Assembly (NCBI RefSeq): GCF_000400465.1
Contig: NW_008806288.1
Coordinates: 62,001-126,000 of the forward strand
Length of the DNA: 64,000 nt
Source of the DNA: Wallemia ichthyophaga EXF-994
Taxonomy: Eukaryota; Basidiomycota; Wallemiomycetes; Wallemiales; Wallemiaceae
Direction: 5' to 3'
The position numbers were made by a program, and so were the translations under genes. Positions 19,412 through 29,180 of the stretch are shown one piece after another (within the stretch, counting starts at the first letter, position 1; the number at the start of each line of letters is the position of its first letter). Under the pieces are notes generated by a model. The model saw nothing but the letters and a program-made list of their open reading frames with translations, had not been told where the DNA came from and did no database searches.

Positions 19412-22102
19412 ATGAAGAGCGTGAATTTTCACAAAGGGGCAGGAACCCAGGACACGGATACGGAGGACGACGATCAGCTGCAGCCACAGTCACACTCGCA
19501 CTCAGGCGTCACGCTGTACGATACACCCGTGTCGCCCGTACATGCCACTTTCCCATCCAGCCCTTACATGAGCCTGCACAGTGATCTGGATAAGCCTGGG
19601 TTTGATTCCAGTACTACAAATCTCACCCACGCCCACTCCCACGGCGAGAAATCCCCTTTCGAACTGAGTGACGTGCCACTCGGAGATAGCAATGATGGCA
19701 ATTTCCATCCACCCAGACCAGCTTACAAGAAGCACGCCAACAGATCTTTTGACGCTCTTCGCAACGGCGAATGGTCCAAGTACAACGCCTCCGAATCGAA
19801 GCACAACCGCTTTCAATTCGCTGAGGGCGATATACCTAAATCCAAGGTAGTACGATTATACTTCTTTTTGATCAACACCTCCATTATCACTCGCTGGGCA
19901 ATTTTCGTCATCCCCATCGCTGGGCTTCTTGCCATCCCACTCATCATATCAGTCACAGCTGCACCCGACGCTGAGATTTTGCGCGTGCGCCTGCTGTGGT
20001 GGTCTATTTGGCTCGAAACCATCTGGGTCGGCTGGTGGGCTAGCTGGGCTACCTCCAAGATTATCCCGTGGTTCGCTAGACACACTATAGCCGTGATTCT
20101 ACCTAATGGCAAACACATGATCGACTATTTCGTCAGATGCGAAAAGTATCTTGCTGCCGTTGGCTGGACTGTGGCTGTGTGGGCTGTCTTCAACTTCTTA
20201 GTGCTCGTCAAGTTCTCCAGAGACCACTCTGACCCTTCGTATAGCACGTTATCTGTCATTGCACAGGTGCATGCTGGCATTATCATCTGTGCAGCTATTC
20301 TCGCTGGCGAGAAAATTGTTATTCAGTTGATTGCTTACAACTTCCACCGTACCTCGTACGATGACCGCATCCGCGAACAGAAGTTCCAGGTCAAGGTGCT
20401 CGCTGCTCTCTATGCGCGGAGCAGGGATCTGGGGCGCAAAGACACTCTCGACGGCTTTGGCAAGAGAGGTAAGGAGAAAGGAGGTGTCAAGGCGGGCAGG
20501 GTGTTTAGGAAAGCTGCACGTGAAGCGAAAGAAGCTGCTGCAAATGCTACTAGTGTGAGTAAGCAAAATTCGTTTATTCACCTCTAACGCACACCAATAC
20601 AGGCACTCGGTAATGTCGCTTCGGAGATCGCTGGTAGCTCTGTCTTGCAGCCCAACTCACCCATATCCATGGTCACTAATGCACTTGCGTCGGGAAAGAA
20701 GACGCGTCATCTTGCTCGCAGAATCTTTTACTCCTTTTCCCCCCCTTATCGCACCAGTCTCGTCTTGAGCGACATTGCTCACTTCTTCCCCGACCCCATC
20801 ACCGCCGAAGAGGCATTTGTGGTGTTTGACAAGGAGTGCAATGGCGATGTGACTCTTGAAGAGATTGAAATGGCTTGTTTGGAAATTCACCGGGAGCGAC
20901 TAGCTCTGACGTCGAGCATGCGCGATCTAGACAGTGCAGTAGCAGCCCTCAACAAGATCCTTATGTCCGTGTACGTTGTTGCAGCGTGTCTAGTGATCGT
21001 TGCGATGCTCGATGTGAAATTCTCTACACTCGTCACGTCTGCTGGCTCACTCGTGCTTGGGATGTCGTGGCTAATCGGGACCACTGCCCAGGAGATACTA
21101 GCTTCTATCATCTTCCTTTTCGTCAAACACCCCTACGATGTCGGCGATCGCGTAAAGATTGACGGTAACGATATGACAGTTAAGGAAATGAACCTCCTTT
21201 ACTCCATCTTTAGAGGCATCGACGGAACCATAACTCAGGCACCACATGCCGTGCTCAACCTCAAATATATTCATAATTACAGAAGAAGCGGCTCAACTTC
21301 GGAAGAATTTATATTCAACGTTTTTTATGATACCTCCTTCGACCAGATCGAGGATCTCAGATCACGCATGCTCCACTTCCTCAAAACGGAGAGGCGGGAT
21401 TTCATACAGGAGTGTGATATCAATATACTCGATTTACCGTAAGTTTCAGATTGAGTTGGAGTTGGAATCGGAGTTATATTGAGCACTCTCTAACATCCCT
21501 CCAGCGACCAGGAGAAGATGACACTCAGCACGTCGATCAACTATAAGTCCAATTGGCAGAACATCGCACTCTACACGCAGCGGCGGGTGAAATGGATGGT
21601 TGCGATGAAGATAGCCCTGGCCGAGTCTAAGATATATGGACCAGCGGGCGATCCACTGGCGCCTGAACCAAGTCTGTATATGAAGGTGCCTTACGAGCCT
21701 CCAGCTAAAACGGGTGATGATGTTGAGGCGCCGCTACCGGACGACGAACGCACGACCGATCTACGCAGAGCTGCGTCTATGGCCTTGAACGGTGGCCGTA
21801 GAGCGCTCATACATAGAATGGATAAAGAGGAGGAGGCACTTTATCAGAGCGGACTCGAGACTGAGCCGCGAGAGAACATGGTTGATACTTTCACAATGCA
21901 GTTGCCTGGAGGGGCGCAGCATAGCCAGCATGCACAAGATGCACAACACGAAGGTCGACCAACAACACCACACTCAACAACGCAATCTTTCAACGCTACA
22001 CCATCTCAAGTCGAAGCGGGTAGAGTTAGAATACAATCTCCGGAACAGATACCAGGACCGCCGAGAGGGGACAGTGACTATGAAATGCGTAGGATTGACT
22101 GA
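19412..22102 (+). CDS. MSY1: EF-hand MscS-type mechanosensitive channel (Msy1/Msy2-like)
   Basis: Three exons; introns lie near 20554-20602 and 21440-21504. A long Ser/His-rich cytosolic N-terminus leads into four or more hydrophobic segments. An EF-hand loop (DKECNGDVTLEE) sits just before the pore region. The MscS core then reads LGMSWLIGTTAQEILASIIF followed by FVKHPYDVGDRVKIDG. In fission yeast such proteins sit in the ER and control calcium during hypo-osmotic shock. The C-terminal tail is acidic with many Gln/His residues. The start at 19412 is very close to PPT1. Confidence 0.9.
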
Positions 22103-22313
22103 GTGAATTGTAGTTTTACTTTTTACTGCTTTGGACATTTTATAAAAAAAAAACATTTAAAATCAATATTGGGGTCCTCCCGCGCTTAAATGTCTTTGTT
22201 TTCAACAAAGAAGCAAACAAAGAGAGGCGGATGTGACAGTTACTGAAAGAACGGGGCTAATAGGTGACGGGGAAGATTGTTGTACTTGAGCGATTTGCAA
22301 TTTGAATTCGCAA

Positions 22314-22631
22314 ATGTCGCAAATGGTTCGTTGCGCCGATCGGGAGCATTTCCACCTGCTGACGATCACCAGTCATCACCGTCGTCTTACTACAGTTACT
22401 CGTCAACGTCTCTATCTAGCCGTGGTTCAGCAAATTCTCAGAAACAAGCTAAATACGCAACGCAATGCTGGTCATGGCGCTGCTCGAGCTGCCAACTCTG
22501 CAACCATGGCCATCACGCAGTATGCCACAAGTAAGTGAACTGCTGCCAAGCCACTCAGAATAACACATTGCAGCTTATCGTGTGTGTCTCCCCGCCCGGC
22601 CAATTTCTCAACCAAGTGGTATCCCAATTAA
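22314..22631 (+). CDS. Mini RanBP2-type zinc-finger protein, copy 1
   Basis: Three exons (22314-22325, 22373-22530, 22574-22631) encode 75 residues. The first exon is only four codons and ends in phase 0. The middle is a Ser/Tyr-rich linker. The C-terminal finger reads WRCSSCQLCN, then eight residues on CHNLSC: W-x-C-x2-C-x3-N-x6-C-x4-C. The second intron splits the Asn codon two residues after the third Cys. I do not know a described function. RanBP2 fingers bind ssRNA, ubiquitin or Ran, but the final spacing of four is non-standard. The frame is the only one of three that yields the finger; another ATG frame (22302-22538) is rejected. Confidence 0.58.
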
Positions 22632-22933
22632 CGCATCGGCAACGTCACGTCATAGAAGCATAAGCATCAAAGCATATAACGCAGAGTACAACGCATATAC
22701 CTCGCATTGCATAAATTCCAGTGATGTAACCATCCTTGTCAACAGTGTATATATGTCAACATTCCTCTTTGCCCACCCAAGTTTACCGACAACGTCCAGC
22801 ACGGCGATAAAGTTCACGGCGTCGCTGGCCGGTGCGAGAGAATGTGGATGTTTTTTAAGCCGTCAAATTGATTTTTTTGCCCAATTCACCTCTTCCTTCT
22901 TGACACCGTCCACAAAGCAGTCAACAGAGAAGA

Positions 22934-23192
22934 ATGAGCCACCAGCAGCACACAGCCAGAGCGGCGTATGCGCCATACACCAAGAGCAACGTAACAATCA
23001 ACCAGCCGCAATTCAATCCACAGCCACACCTCTTCTGGTTGTGCTCGTGCGGGTATTGGTCGACGCACGCCTACCGATTCTGCTGCAAGTGAGTTGTGTG
23101 CTGTGTTAGATCGACATACCTAACACCCCACCCACAGCGAAAAATGCGGCTTCTCTCGTGAAGCTATCCAGAAAGGCCACTCACGGTTCTAG
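22934..23192 (+). CDS. Mini RanBP2-type zinc-finger protein, copy 2
   Basis: Two exons (22934-23088 and 23138-23192) encode 69 residues. A Gln/Tyr/Asn-rich N-terminus (about 33 residues) precedes a degenerate finger: FWLCSCGYW, then ten residues after the second Cys comes CCNEKC. The first pair is C-x-C rather than C-x2-C, while the x10 and x4 spacings match the other copies. The intron interrupts the Asn codon two residues after the third Cys in the same phase as copies 1 and 4, strong evidence of common origin. The C-terminal tail is basic. Function unknown. Confidence 0.6.
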
Positions 23193-23299
23193 TCTGCAGA
23201 TCGATATCGTTATCTGGTCTTAGTTTGTCTCGCCTTTACGCACACTGCAACAAAATCAAAACTACTCTAGTAGAAGTCTAATTGCAATAATTTATTTGT

Positions 23300-23584
23300 C
23301 TAATTTAATTTATATTCCTCCGTCCTCCTCTTGTCGACATTGTGCTGGTGCGCGACTCTTTGACATGGTGATCTGTGCGTTAGCCGACGTGTCAGAATGG
23401 CTGTGATGTGTGTGTTGTGTGTATTGAGGCGGTACGCTGCAATATTTACAAACCTAAATTTACCCCCAATGATATAATCTTTGATAAGCTTATGCAGATG
23501 CATCTCGAATATGCAGGTCCAAACGGCATTCTTGTCGTCCGCCGCATGCACGTCTTCTCGCTGATCAACTGAATAACGGTGCAT
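23300..23584 (-). CDS. Possible small protein, unknown
   Basis: An open frame of 94 codons from an ATG, or about 73 residues if a 63-nt GT-AG intron (in phase) is removed from the middle. The N-terminal half, around VWTCIFEMHLHKLIKDYII, is amphipathic and helical. It weakly recalls the W-T-x-I-x-E-x2-L pattern of Tctex-type dynein light chains, but the second half does not match, so I make no assignment. It could be a chance frame. It is antisense to the direction of the zinc-finger cluster. Confidence 0.3.
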   Translation of the reverse strand: MHRYSVDQREDVHAADDKNAVWTCIFEMHLHKLIKDYIIGGKFRFVNIAAYRLNTHNTHITAILTRRLTHRSPCQRVAHQHNVDKRRTEEYKLN

Positions 23585-23686
23585 GAATTTAATACGCTTT
23601 GTAGATTACCTACTATAGTGCTATACTGCTATAGTACTATGCTACTCTACTCCTCTTGTGCTCTTAGAAGGTGTCTTAAATATCCC

Positions 23687-23975
23687 ATGGAGTAAGAATC
23701 CGTCACAAGGCGACCACGCTTCTAGTAAACATTTTTTCCATGCTGATACATTTGCCGGCAAAATTTACGATGATGCTGGCCTCGCGATCGCCACCACTCC
23801 CTCTGAGCAGACGATACTGATCCACGACTACACGCGTCGCGTATGATACCCGGAATAATGGCAGGTACAGGTATCTAATAGGCAACCAATACCTCCAAAA
23901 TCCCCACAGATAGTTCAAAGGCTACCACTATACTTGGAATCCAGCGTGCTCAACAAATTTTCTCTGTGTGCCTAA
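23687..23975 (+). CDS. Possible small three-exon gene, unknown
   Basis: A model with exons 23687-23691, 23726-23840 and 23910-23975 gives 61 residues starting MDKHFFHADTFAGKIYDD. The central exon is open for over 180 nt upstream as well. The first intron would be only 34 nt, short even here, so the 5' end is uncertain. No cysteine pairs or known domain are seen. It is unrelated in sequence to the zinc-finger copies around it, though it might be a decayed member that lost the finger. Confidence 0.28.
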
Positions 23976-24212
23976 CCTCGTGGCCACGGGGAAAAACAAT
24001 CGCTACCAATCAGTGGTCTCAGCTCAGCTGGCCTCAGCTATTCCAAGATCACACTGAGTAGATTACAAGCCATCGAGAACACGTCTGATCAGGTGAATTG
24101 AAAGACTGTATCATCCATTTCACAAAGTCAATCATAGGTAAGTTGCCGCAGATAAAAGCTTTAAATTTCTCTCACAAGATTGACTCACGACGTGATAAAT
24201 ATAGTGGTGAAT

Positions 24213-24438
24213 ATGGCATTCAAAGTACGCTCAGTCTTACTCAGCCCCACTCACCCCGCTCGCCCCGCTCATCCCCCACTTGCAGACCGTCCCCAGCCAA
24301 TTCGACCAAACAATCATCGAAATACCAAAGCAAATAGATGCAAGCACCGTCTGGCCCTGCCCTGTCTGCCGTTATCGCAATCCTCAATCAGAGAACAGCT
24401 GCAACAATCCTTTCTGCAAGTACGTCAAGTCGGCATGA
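24213..24438 (+). CDS. Mini RanBP2-type zinc-finger protein, copy 3
   Basis: Two exons (24213-24224 and 24286-24438) encode 54 residues. As in copy 1, the first exon is exactly four codons (MAFK) and the intron is phase 0. A short polar region leads to the finger WPCPVCRYRN, then PQSENS and CNNPFC, a perfect W-x-C-x2-C-x3-N-x6-C-x4-C. The protein ends seven residues later, so the finger is essentially the whole folded part. No intron splits the finger in this copy. Function unknown. Confidence 0.62.
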
Positions 24439-24885
24439 ATAGACGCTATTTAAATTTGTATGCATCACTGCTATTATTATTTGCAATAATAGATATCATC
24501 AATCAGCGTTATTCCTGTTGCTTGCTACCTACTGCCTGGTTTCTCCTGCTTCAGACGCATCGACTTGAACGCCATATTATAGTCCAAAGCAGTGTTACCT
24601 CTCTTCCCGCCATAACAGAATACATGACGCACTCTTTGAACATACCTATTCGCCCGAATAACGAATAATAAATTGAAGATCGAAGACCGGAAGACCGAAG
24701 ATGGTCTCGGCGGACAAAACTAGGAATGATTAATAGATGGCGAGTTGGAAAAGGAAATTATAGATACTATTGCCCGCATCGTCTAAAGCGCGATGCGCCT
24801 TGGCACGTGCCTTTGGCATCTAATCACAGGAACTGGGAATTGAATAACATGATTCTCTCCGGATATCACTACGTAATTCGTATCC

Positions 24886-25047
24886 ATGACGCTTTATTAC
24901 AGATGGAAATGCGTGTCTTGTCGAGGCTGGTGGCCATATGACACTAGCTGGTGTGGAAAGTGAGTAGACAAGCAAAAGCTTTCTAGCAGGTCTAACATCA
25001 GACGCAGCTCTTCTTGTCGTATGTCAAAAGAAAGAAACTTGAGGTGA
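24886..25047 (+). CDS. Mini RanBP2-type zinc-finger protein, copy 4
   Basis: Two exons (24886-24959 and 25008-25047) give only 37 residues from the first in-frame ATG: MTLYYRWKCVSCRG, then a Trp-rich stretch and WCGNSSC with a basic tail. The finger spacing is W-x-C-x2-C-x10-C-x4-C, but Trp replaces the conserved Asn. The intron splits the Asn codon of C-G-N in the same place and phase as copies 1 and 2. An upstream exon could exist, because an AG acceptor lies directly before the Trp codon, but none fits the phase cleanly. Function unknown. Confidence 0.5.
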
Positions 25048-25787
25048 TGCAGACGTCTTCACATATTCACTGTAATAATTCTCTACATACAATGTTTGCC
25101 TTTTTCTGCTTGTCTATTGTAATAGCACAGATTATGAAATCTGTTTCCATTAAGGCTCTTTCCCCTCCAGGGTCTCATCAGCTGGATTTCCTGATAGACC
25201 TGAGACAAATAACAGTGGAGGACGGCACCTCACACCAGTAAAGCACTCGCAGGAATCCAACTTTAAAAGGGCTATTGGATTTCGTTTCCAAACCATCAGA
25301 TATTTTGCATTCAAAGTAAATAAGTCTTCCGTCAGCTATACTTAAATTTAACTAATGTATTGGTCTTCAGATGGCTTACCCCCCTTGGTACCGTTCAAAC
25401 TGCAATCCCTGGAGCAAAATCTTATACTGCCAACTATTTGGAAAGCGCAGCCGTTTCAGAAATCCTCCTTAAACCTCTGCCGGTGGGTTGCCGAATCAAG
25501 CCGGCTCATCAGCAACGACCACCATGAGAATCGGTCAGTATGTCTCATCTTACAAATTATACAACAAAACAAAGCAGTCAAGACAATAAAGCATTTTTTG
25601 TAATCACCTTACACCCCCTTAGAACTTTGTTGCACATTTGCCCCTTTACCCCTTTGCACAGCACGGCATAAAAGACAAAGCCGAAGTTTATTCCTACTCA
25701 ATACGCTCCGCCATAATTATACAATCAGACAATAAGTGCGCGATGAAGCTGCGACCATAGTAAAGTGACTTCTCTGATGACGTTTAG
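25048..25787 (+). other. Sparse stretch inside the zinc-finger cluster, probable gene relics
   Basis: No gene is firmly supported. A piece at about 25309-25317 reads as Ala-Phe-Lys followed by a GT donor, matching exon 1 of copy 3 except that the ATG is lost. It is followed about 55 nt later by an acceptor and short open frames in all three phases. One ATG frame of 82 codons (25355-25603) has no recognisable domain. This looks like the remains of one or more further copies. Confidence 0.35.
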
Positions 25788-25879
25788 TGTGGTTCTGTCC
25801 AATCTGCGCAATAACTAATGACAAGTTCATCAAAGTGTGTCGCCAATGCGGATTCACCACTAAGCCGCAATGGCAGTAG
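25788..25879 (+). pseudogene. RanBP2-type zinc-finger fragment, copy 5
   Basis: An exon-like piece after the acceptor at 25783-25787 encodes WFCPICAITNDKF, then IKVCRQCGF and a short tail to a TAG at 25877. This is the exact classical RanBP2 pattern W-x-C-x2-C-x3-N-x6-C-x2-C, with the normal last spacing of two, unlike the other copies. No upstream exon joins in the required phase from the sequence I can see, so I call it a fragment, though a cryptic first exon is possible. Confidence 0.4.
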
Positions 25880-26403
25880 TCAGTTCATCTGATCTGTGAG
25901 TTTAAAGCTCAGAAAGTAACCCATGCTAAAGCAAGATCAGTCCAATATGCACTTTATATCAGCAACATCCTAAAAATTGTAATAATTTGTACTGTTCTCG
26001 AATCCATATATCCTGCAACTGCTATCTGTATATAAGGGGGTTGACCATCAGCTCCAATAAGTAGGGCGTGCAATCAATTTCATCCAGTGACACTGCCGAC
26101 AATTACGGAGTAGCTTTCGCTAGCGAGCAGCTACAGGGTTCACTGTTCGGTAATTGACTTCACCTCAGCTCCAGCTGAGTAGTAATGACAAGTCAAAGGT
26201 AAGACAAAGCAGACACAAAATTGAAATTTATCAATTCTCCTAGCCCGCATGATTTAGACTTTGTTTCTCCTCTATCAGATACGATCGGATAGTAGCCGAG
26301 ATTAGGGTGATCGAGAAGACGATAACGTGGACACAAATAATTAAAGATTTGAAAATTACAGCTATCGCTGAAAATATAGCGACTTGTCATGCTTATCAGT
26401 GTT
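25880..26403 (+). other. Gap within the zinc-finger cluster
   Basis: About 520 bp with only short frames on both strands. It probably contains the promoter of copy 6. A TATA-like run occurs near 26030. I see no RNA gene or repeat. Confidence 0.4.
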
Positions 26404-26783
26404 ATGTCCCCTATTGCTGCAGTGACGAAATAAGGTTTCCATTGTCTTCAAAAGTCTTTGTTGAATGTGAAAGGTTAGCTCTCTCTTTTTCGGAAACAAT
26501 CAAATAATGACGTTCTATGTTCGTTTTGCGTTCTTGTAGCTGGATGCAGCTAACACAGTCCAGTTTCACAAGAAGCCCGTCAACAAGGATAAGAGTACAC
26601 CTCCGAGCCAAGAGAAAGGCTGCATTAACGATTCAAACATAAATTGGACGTGTATTATATGTGAGTATGGCGTGACATGGACAGGAATCATCCTAACCAG
26701 TCTCAGGCGGCACTTCGAATGCGTTTGGGTCCAGATATTGTGCCAATCCGACTTGCTCGTATGACAAGAATTGGGCATCTTGA
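26404..26783 (+). CDS. Mini RanBP2-type zinc-finger protein, copy 6
   Basis: Three exons (26404-26421, 26540-26660, 26707-26783) encode 71 residues. A polar, Lys-rich region leads to the finger NWTCIICGTSN, then AFGSRY and CANPTC: W-x-C-x2-C-x3-N-x6-C-x4-C. Here the second intron splits the codon of the second Cys (phase 1), a different position from the other copies. The first exon is uncertain; an in-frame ATG also lies at 26389. The first intron of 118 nt is long for this genome. Function unknown. Confidence 0.52.
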
Positions 26784-26929
26784 ACCTCAAAGAACATACC
26801 ATTGCTTCATCGTATATCAATAGAATAGAGTGTATTGTAAGTTATAAAGCTGTCTCCTCATTGTCGCTGTATGTGCAAGAAGGGCAATTGTTTAGATTCT
26901 GAGTAGGCGCATGAATGCTGCCCACGCTC

Positions 26930-27219
26930 TCAGTACTCTCTTTTCTTCAAGTATTCCTCGATTGCTGCATCCAAAGCTTCCTCTGAGTTGCTGCAATCAT
27001 CATCAGTCAGTCCTGCTATTTAATCTGCGCGCACACCCACAACTTGGACAGACAGCTGTTGAGCTCCTTGTGTGGCTTCCTGCATGCCCACATAACTGAT
27101 ATCGTTCGGCTCGCAGTGCAATCTGCGAAAGCCTTGAACAAATCACTGCAATGCTGTAATCCAAGCTGCTTGTGCTGCTTTACGACGTCTTCTTCCTCTC
27201 TTCTGCTCAATATCCTCAT
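26930..27219 (-). CDS. CMC1: COX assembly mitochondrial protein, twin CX9C (Cmc1-like)
   Basis: Two exons (27044-27219 and 26930-26990) encode 78 residues. Two CX9C motifs are present, Cys-SDLFKAFAD-Cys and Cys-RKPHKELNS-Cys, forming the CHCH helical hairpin. The N-terminus MRILSRREEEDV and the C-terminal EEYLKKREY are both typical of Cmc1. Such proteins are imported through Mia40 into the intermembrane space and assist cytochrome c oxidase copper delivery or assembly. The second exon was found by phase and the C-terminal family match. It is divergent from the VTT gene, with 77 bp between start codons. Confidence 0.85.
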
Positions 27220-27296
27220 GTGGTATGCGTCTCGCAGCTCCAAGGTTAGAATCGCACAGCCATCTCTGAAATTGGAAATATTTAAAAAGAGTGGAG

Positions 27297-29012
27297 ATGA
27301 GCTCCGAAACAAACAGCTACGAGCCCTACAAGGACAGCCCACCGCCCGCGGCTCCACCCGAGCTCGTCAGGCTCAGTCCATCTCCCCCCGTCTCCAACGA
27401 CCACAGGAAACGCAGCAACAGTTTGATACTCAACATGGAGCCAGCAGAGTCTAGCGATTCCAGTATCGTGGATAATGCGTTGCTAGAGGCTGAGAAACGC
27501 AAACAGATTTACAGAGCGTCCGCCAAAATGGCTGCCGTTTTCTTCGCTTCTTTCGCTATACTTGCTCTCGTGCTCTACTTCAGCTGGCCTGAGATTGAAG
27601 AGTGAGTTGGGTTGACTAGCTCTAATCGCACTTCTCACATCACACGCCTCGCAGCGCCGACAAGCCATCGTTAAGAATCCCGAAATCATTTGAGCAACTA
27701 CAAGCATTAAATGCCCTTCTTAAAAAATACCGCAACCAACAAGGTCTTAGGATACTTATCTCTTGGACCGTCATTTACCTATTGTGAGTTGTTTACGGGG
27801 TGCAGATAACAAAAGTGATTGACACAATTTAACAGCCTTCAAGCATTCTCGTTACCTGGATCCATGTACCTTTCGATGCTAGCAGGCGCCGTCTGGGGAG
27901 CCGTCCCAACGCTGCCTTTGGTTTGCTGTACCGTCGCAACAGGTGCATCACTCTGCTACTTGATTTCAGCATCTCTTGGAGCTGTACTTCTCTCATTACC
28001 GCCCACCACAAAGTCTAAGGATGATACCAATTACCGTCACCTACGTCTCGAGTCAGATGCGGAACCATTTTTGCTCAACGAGGAGGCGCAATCCCCGACA
28101 TTACAGGCAGCTGTTCGAGAGGAGCACACAGGTGCAAGCCAGGAGTCAGAGGAGAAGCTCAATTGGTTCGATTCATTTAGGCTGAAGTTGGAACACTATC
28201 AAAACAAGATGAAGGGTCCAATCGAACGTGGCGATGTGTGGAGTTATTTGATTTTGCTTCGAATCGCACCACTTCCGCCACACTGGGTTTTAAATCTTGT
28301 TGCGCCACACATGGGTATCAGTTTATTCACATTCTGGGGCTCGACAGCGTTGGGTGTTGCCGGTGTTTCCACAATTCACGTTACAATCGGCAGTGGCTTA
28401 GATGGTATGACTAGCTCAGATGATTTCCACTTGTTCTCCATCAAGAACTTCCTAGGATTGGGCGCAGTCGTCCTTGCTGCGTTGATTCCAATCGCAATCA
28501 AGCACGCCAAGAAGAAGGATCTTGATAGCTTGGCGGGTATAGATGGCGAGCAGTTTGTTAGCCATCCAGACGACAATACCAACAGTGACTATCCACCTTC
28601 TTACCACCCAACGAGGAAGAATAGCCTAGTCAAACCGCCTCACGCAGCGGCAGCCACCGCACACCCAAACAACAGGTCAAGGTCGTCTTCCCGCTCTATT
28701 CTTCTCGATTCCACACCGTCTCAAGCTGATCACAAAAGAAATAACTCGACCAACTTGTCGCCTGTTCCTCCAGATGGTGTCAAAATGCAATCCTCACCAG
28801 CAGCACCATCGCCGCAGTTAATTATGCTGGGAACACCTCCTCCATTGTCATCTCCGGAGCTAATCAACTTTGACCAACCTTCCACACAACAGCAAAGAAA
28901 CATCTTCGCCAATTCATTCTCTGCAAACAACAGATTAAACCGCAACAACTTGAATTTCAGCGGGAAAAACAGAAAGAACAGCACTGATGAACATCCTCTC
29001 ACTCCCCTATAG
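27297..29012 (+). CDS. VTT-domain membrane protein (TMEM41/Tvp38 family)
   Basis: Three exons; introns lie at about 27602-27653 and 27784-27834. A Ser/Pro-rich cytosolic N-terminus precedes a first helix (MAAVFFASFAILALVLYF). The VTT (SNARE-associated Golgi) domain follows: FLQAFSLPGSMYLSMLAG, GASLCYLISASLGA and, later, LRIAPLPPHWVLNLVAPH with a Gly-rich helix. TMEM41B/VMP1-type proteins are ER phospholipid scramblases. An acidic insert of about 65 residues separates the two halves of the domain, which is larger than usual. The C-terminal tail is long, disordered and rich in Ser, Asn and Pro. Confidence 0.83.
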
Positions 29013-29180
29013 TAAAATAGTACTTAATTCAGCTAACTTTTATCTTTCTCATTCTCATTCTAGAAGACCGAATTCTGGATAATGTACAGACACAATACAA
29101 ACAAAACAGTCAACACATGTAAAATCTTATTTACGATATGATAATGATTAACATCTTACTTTCATCGGCATTCTTGTCTA

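Noticed and set aside
22302-22538. Plus-strand ATG frame of 78 codons overlapping zinc-finger copy 1
   Set aside because: It lacks any motif and runs out of frame with the finger; the spliced frame with conserved intron positions is better.
23300-23584. Tctex-type dynein light chain
   Set aside because: Only about 30 residues resemble the pattern and the conserved C-terminal half is missing.
24726-24941. 71-codon ATG frame overlapping zinc-finger copy 4
   Set aside because: Another frame of the same bases encodes the finger with the conserved intron; this one shows no domain.
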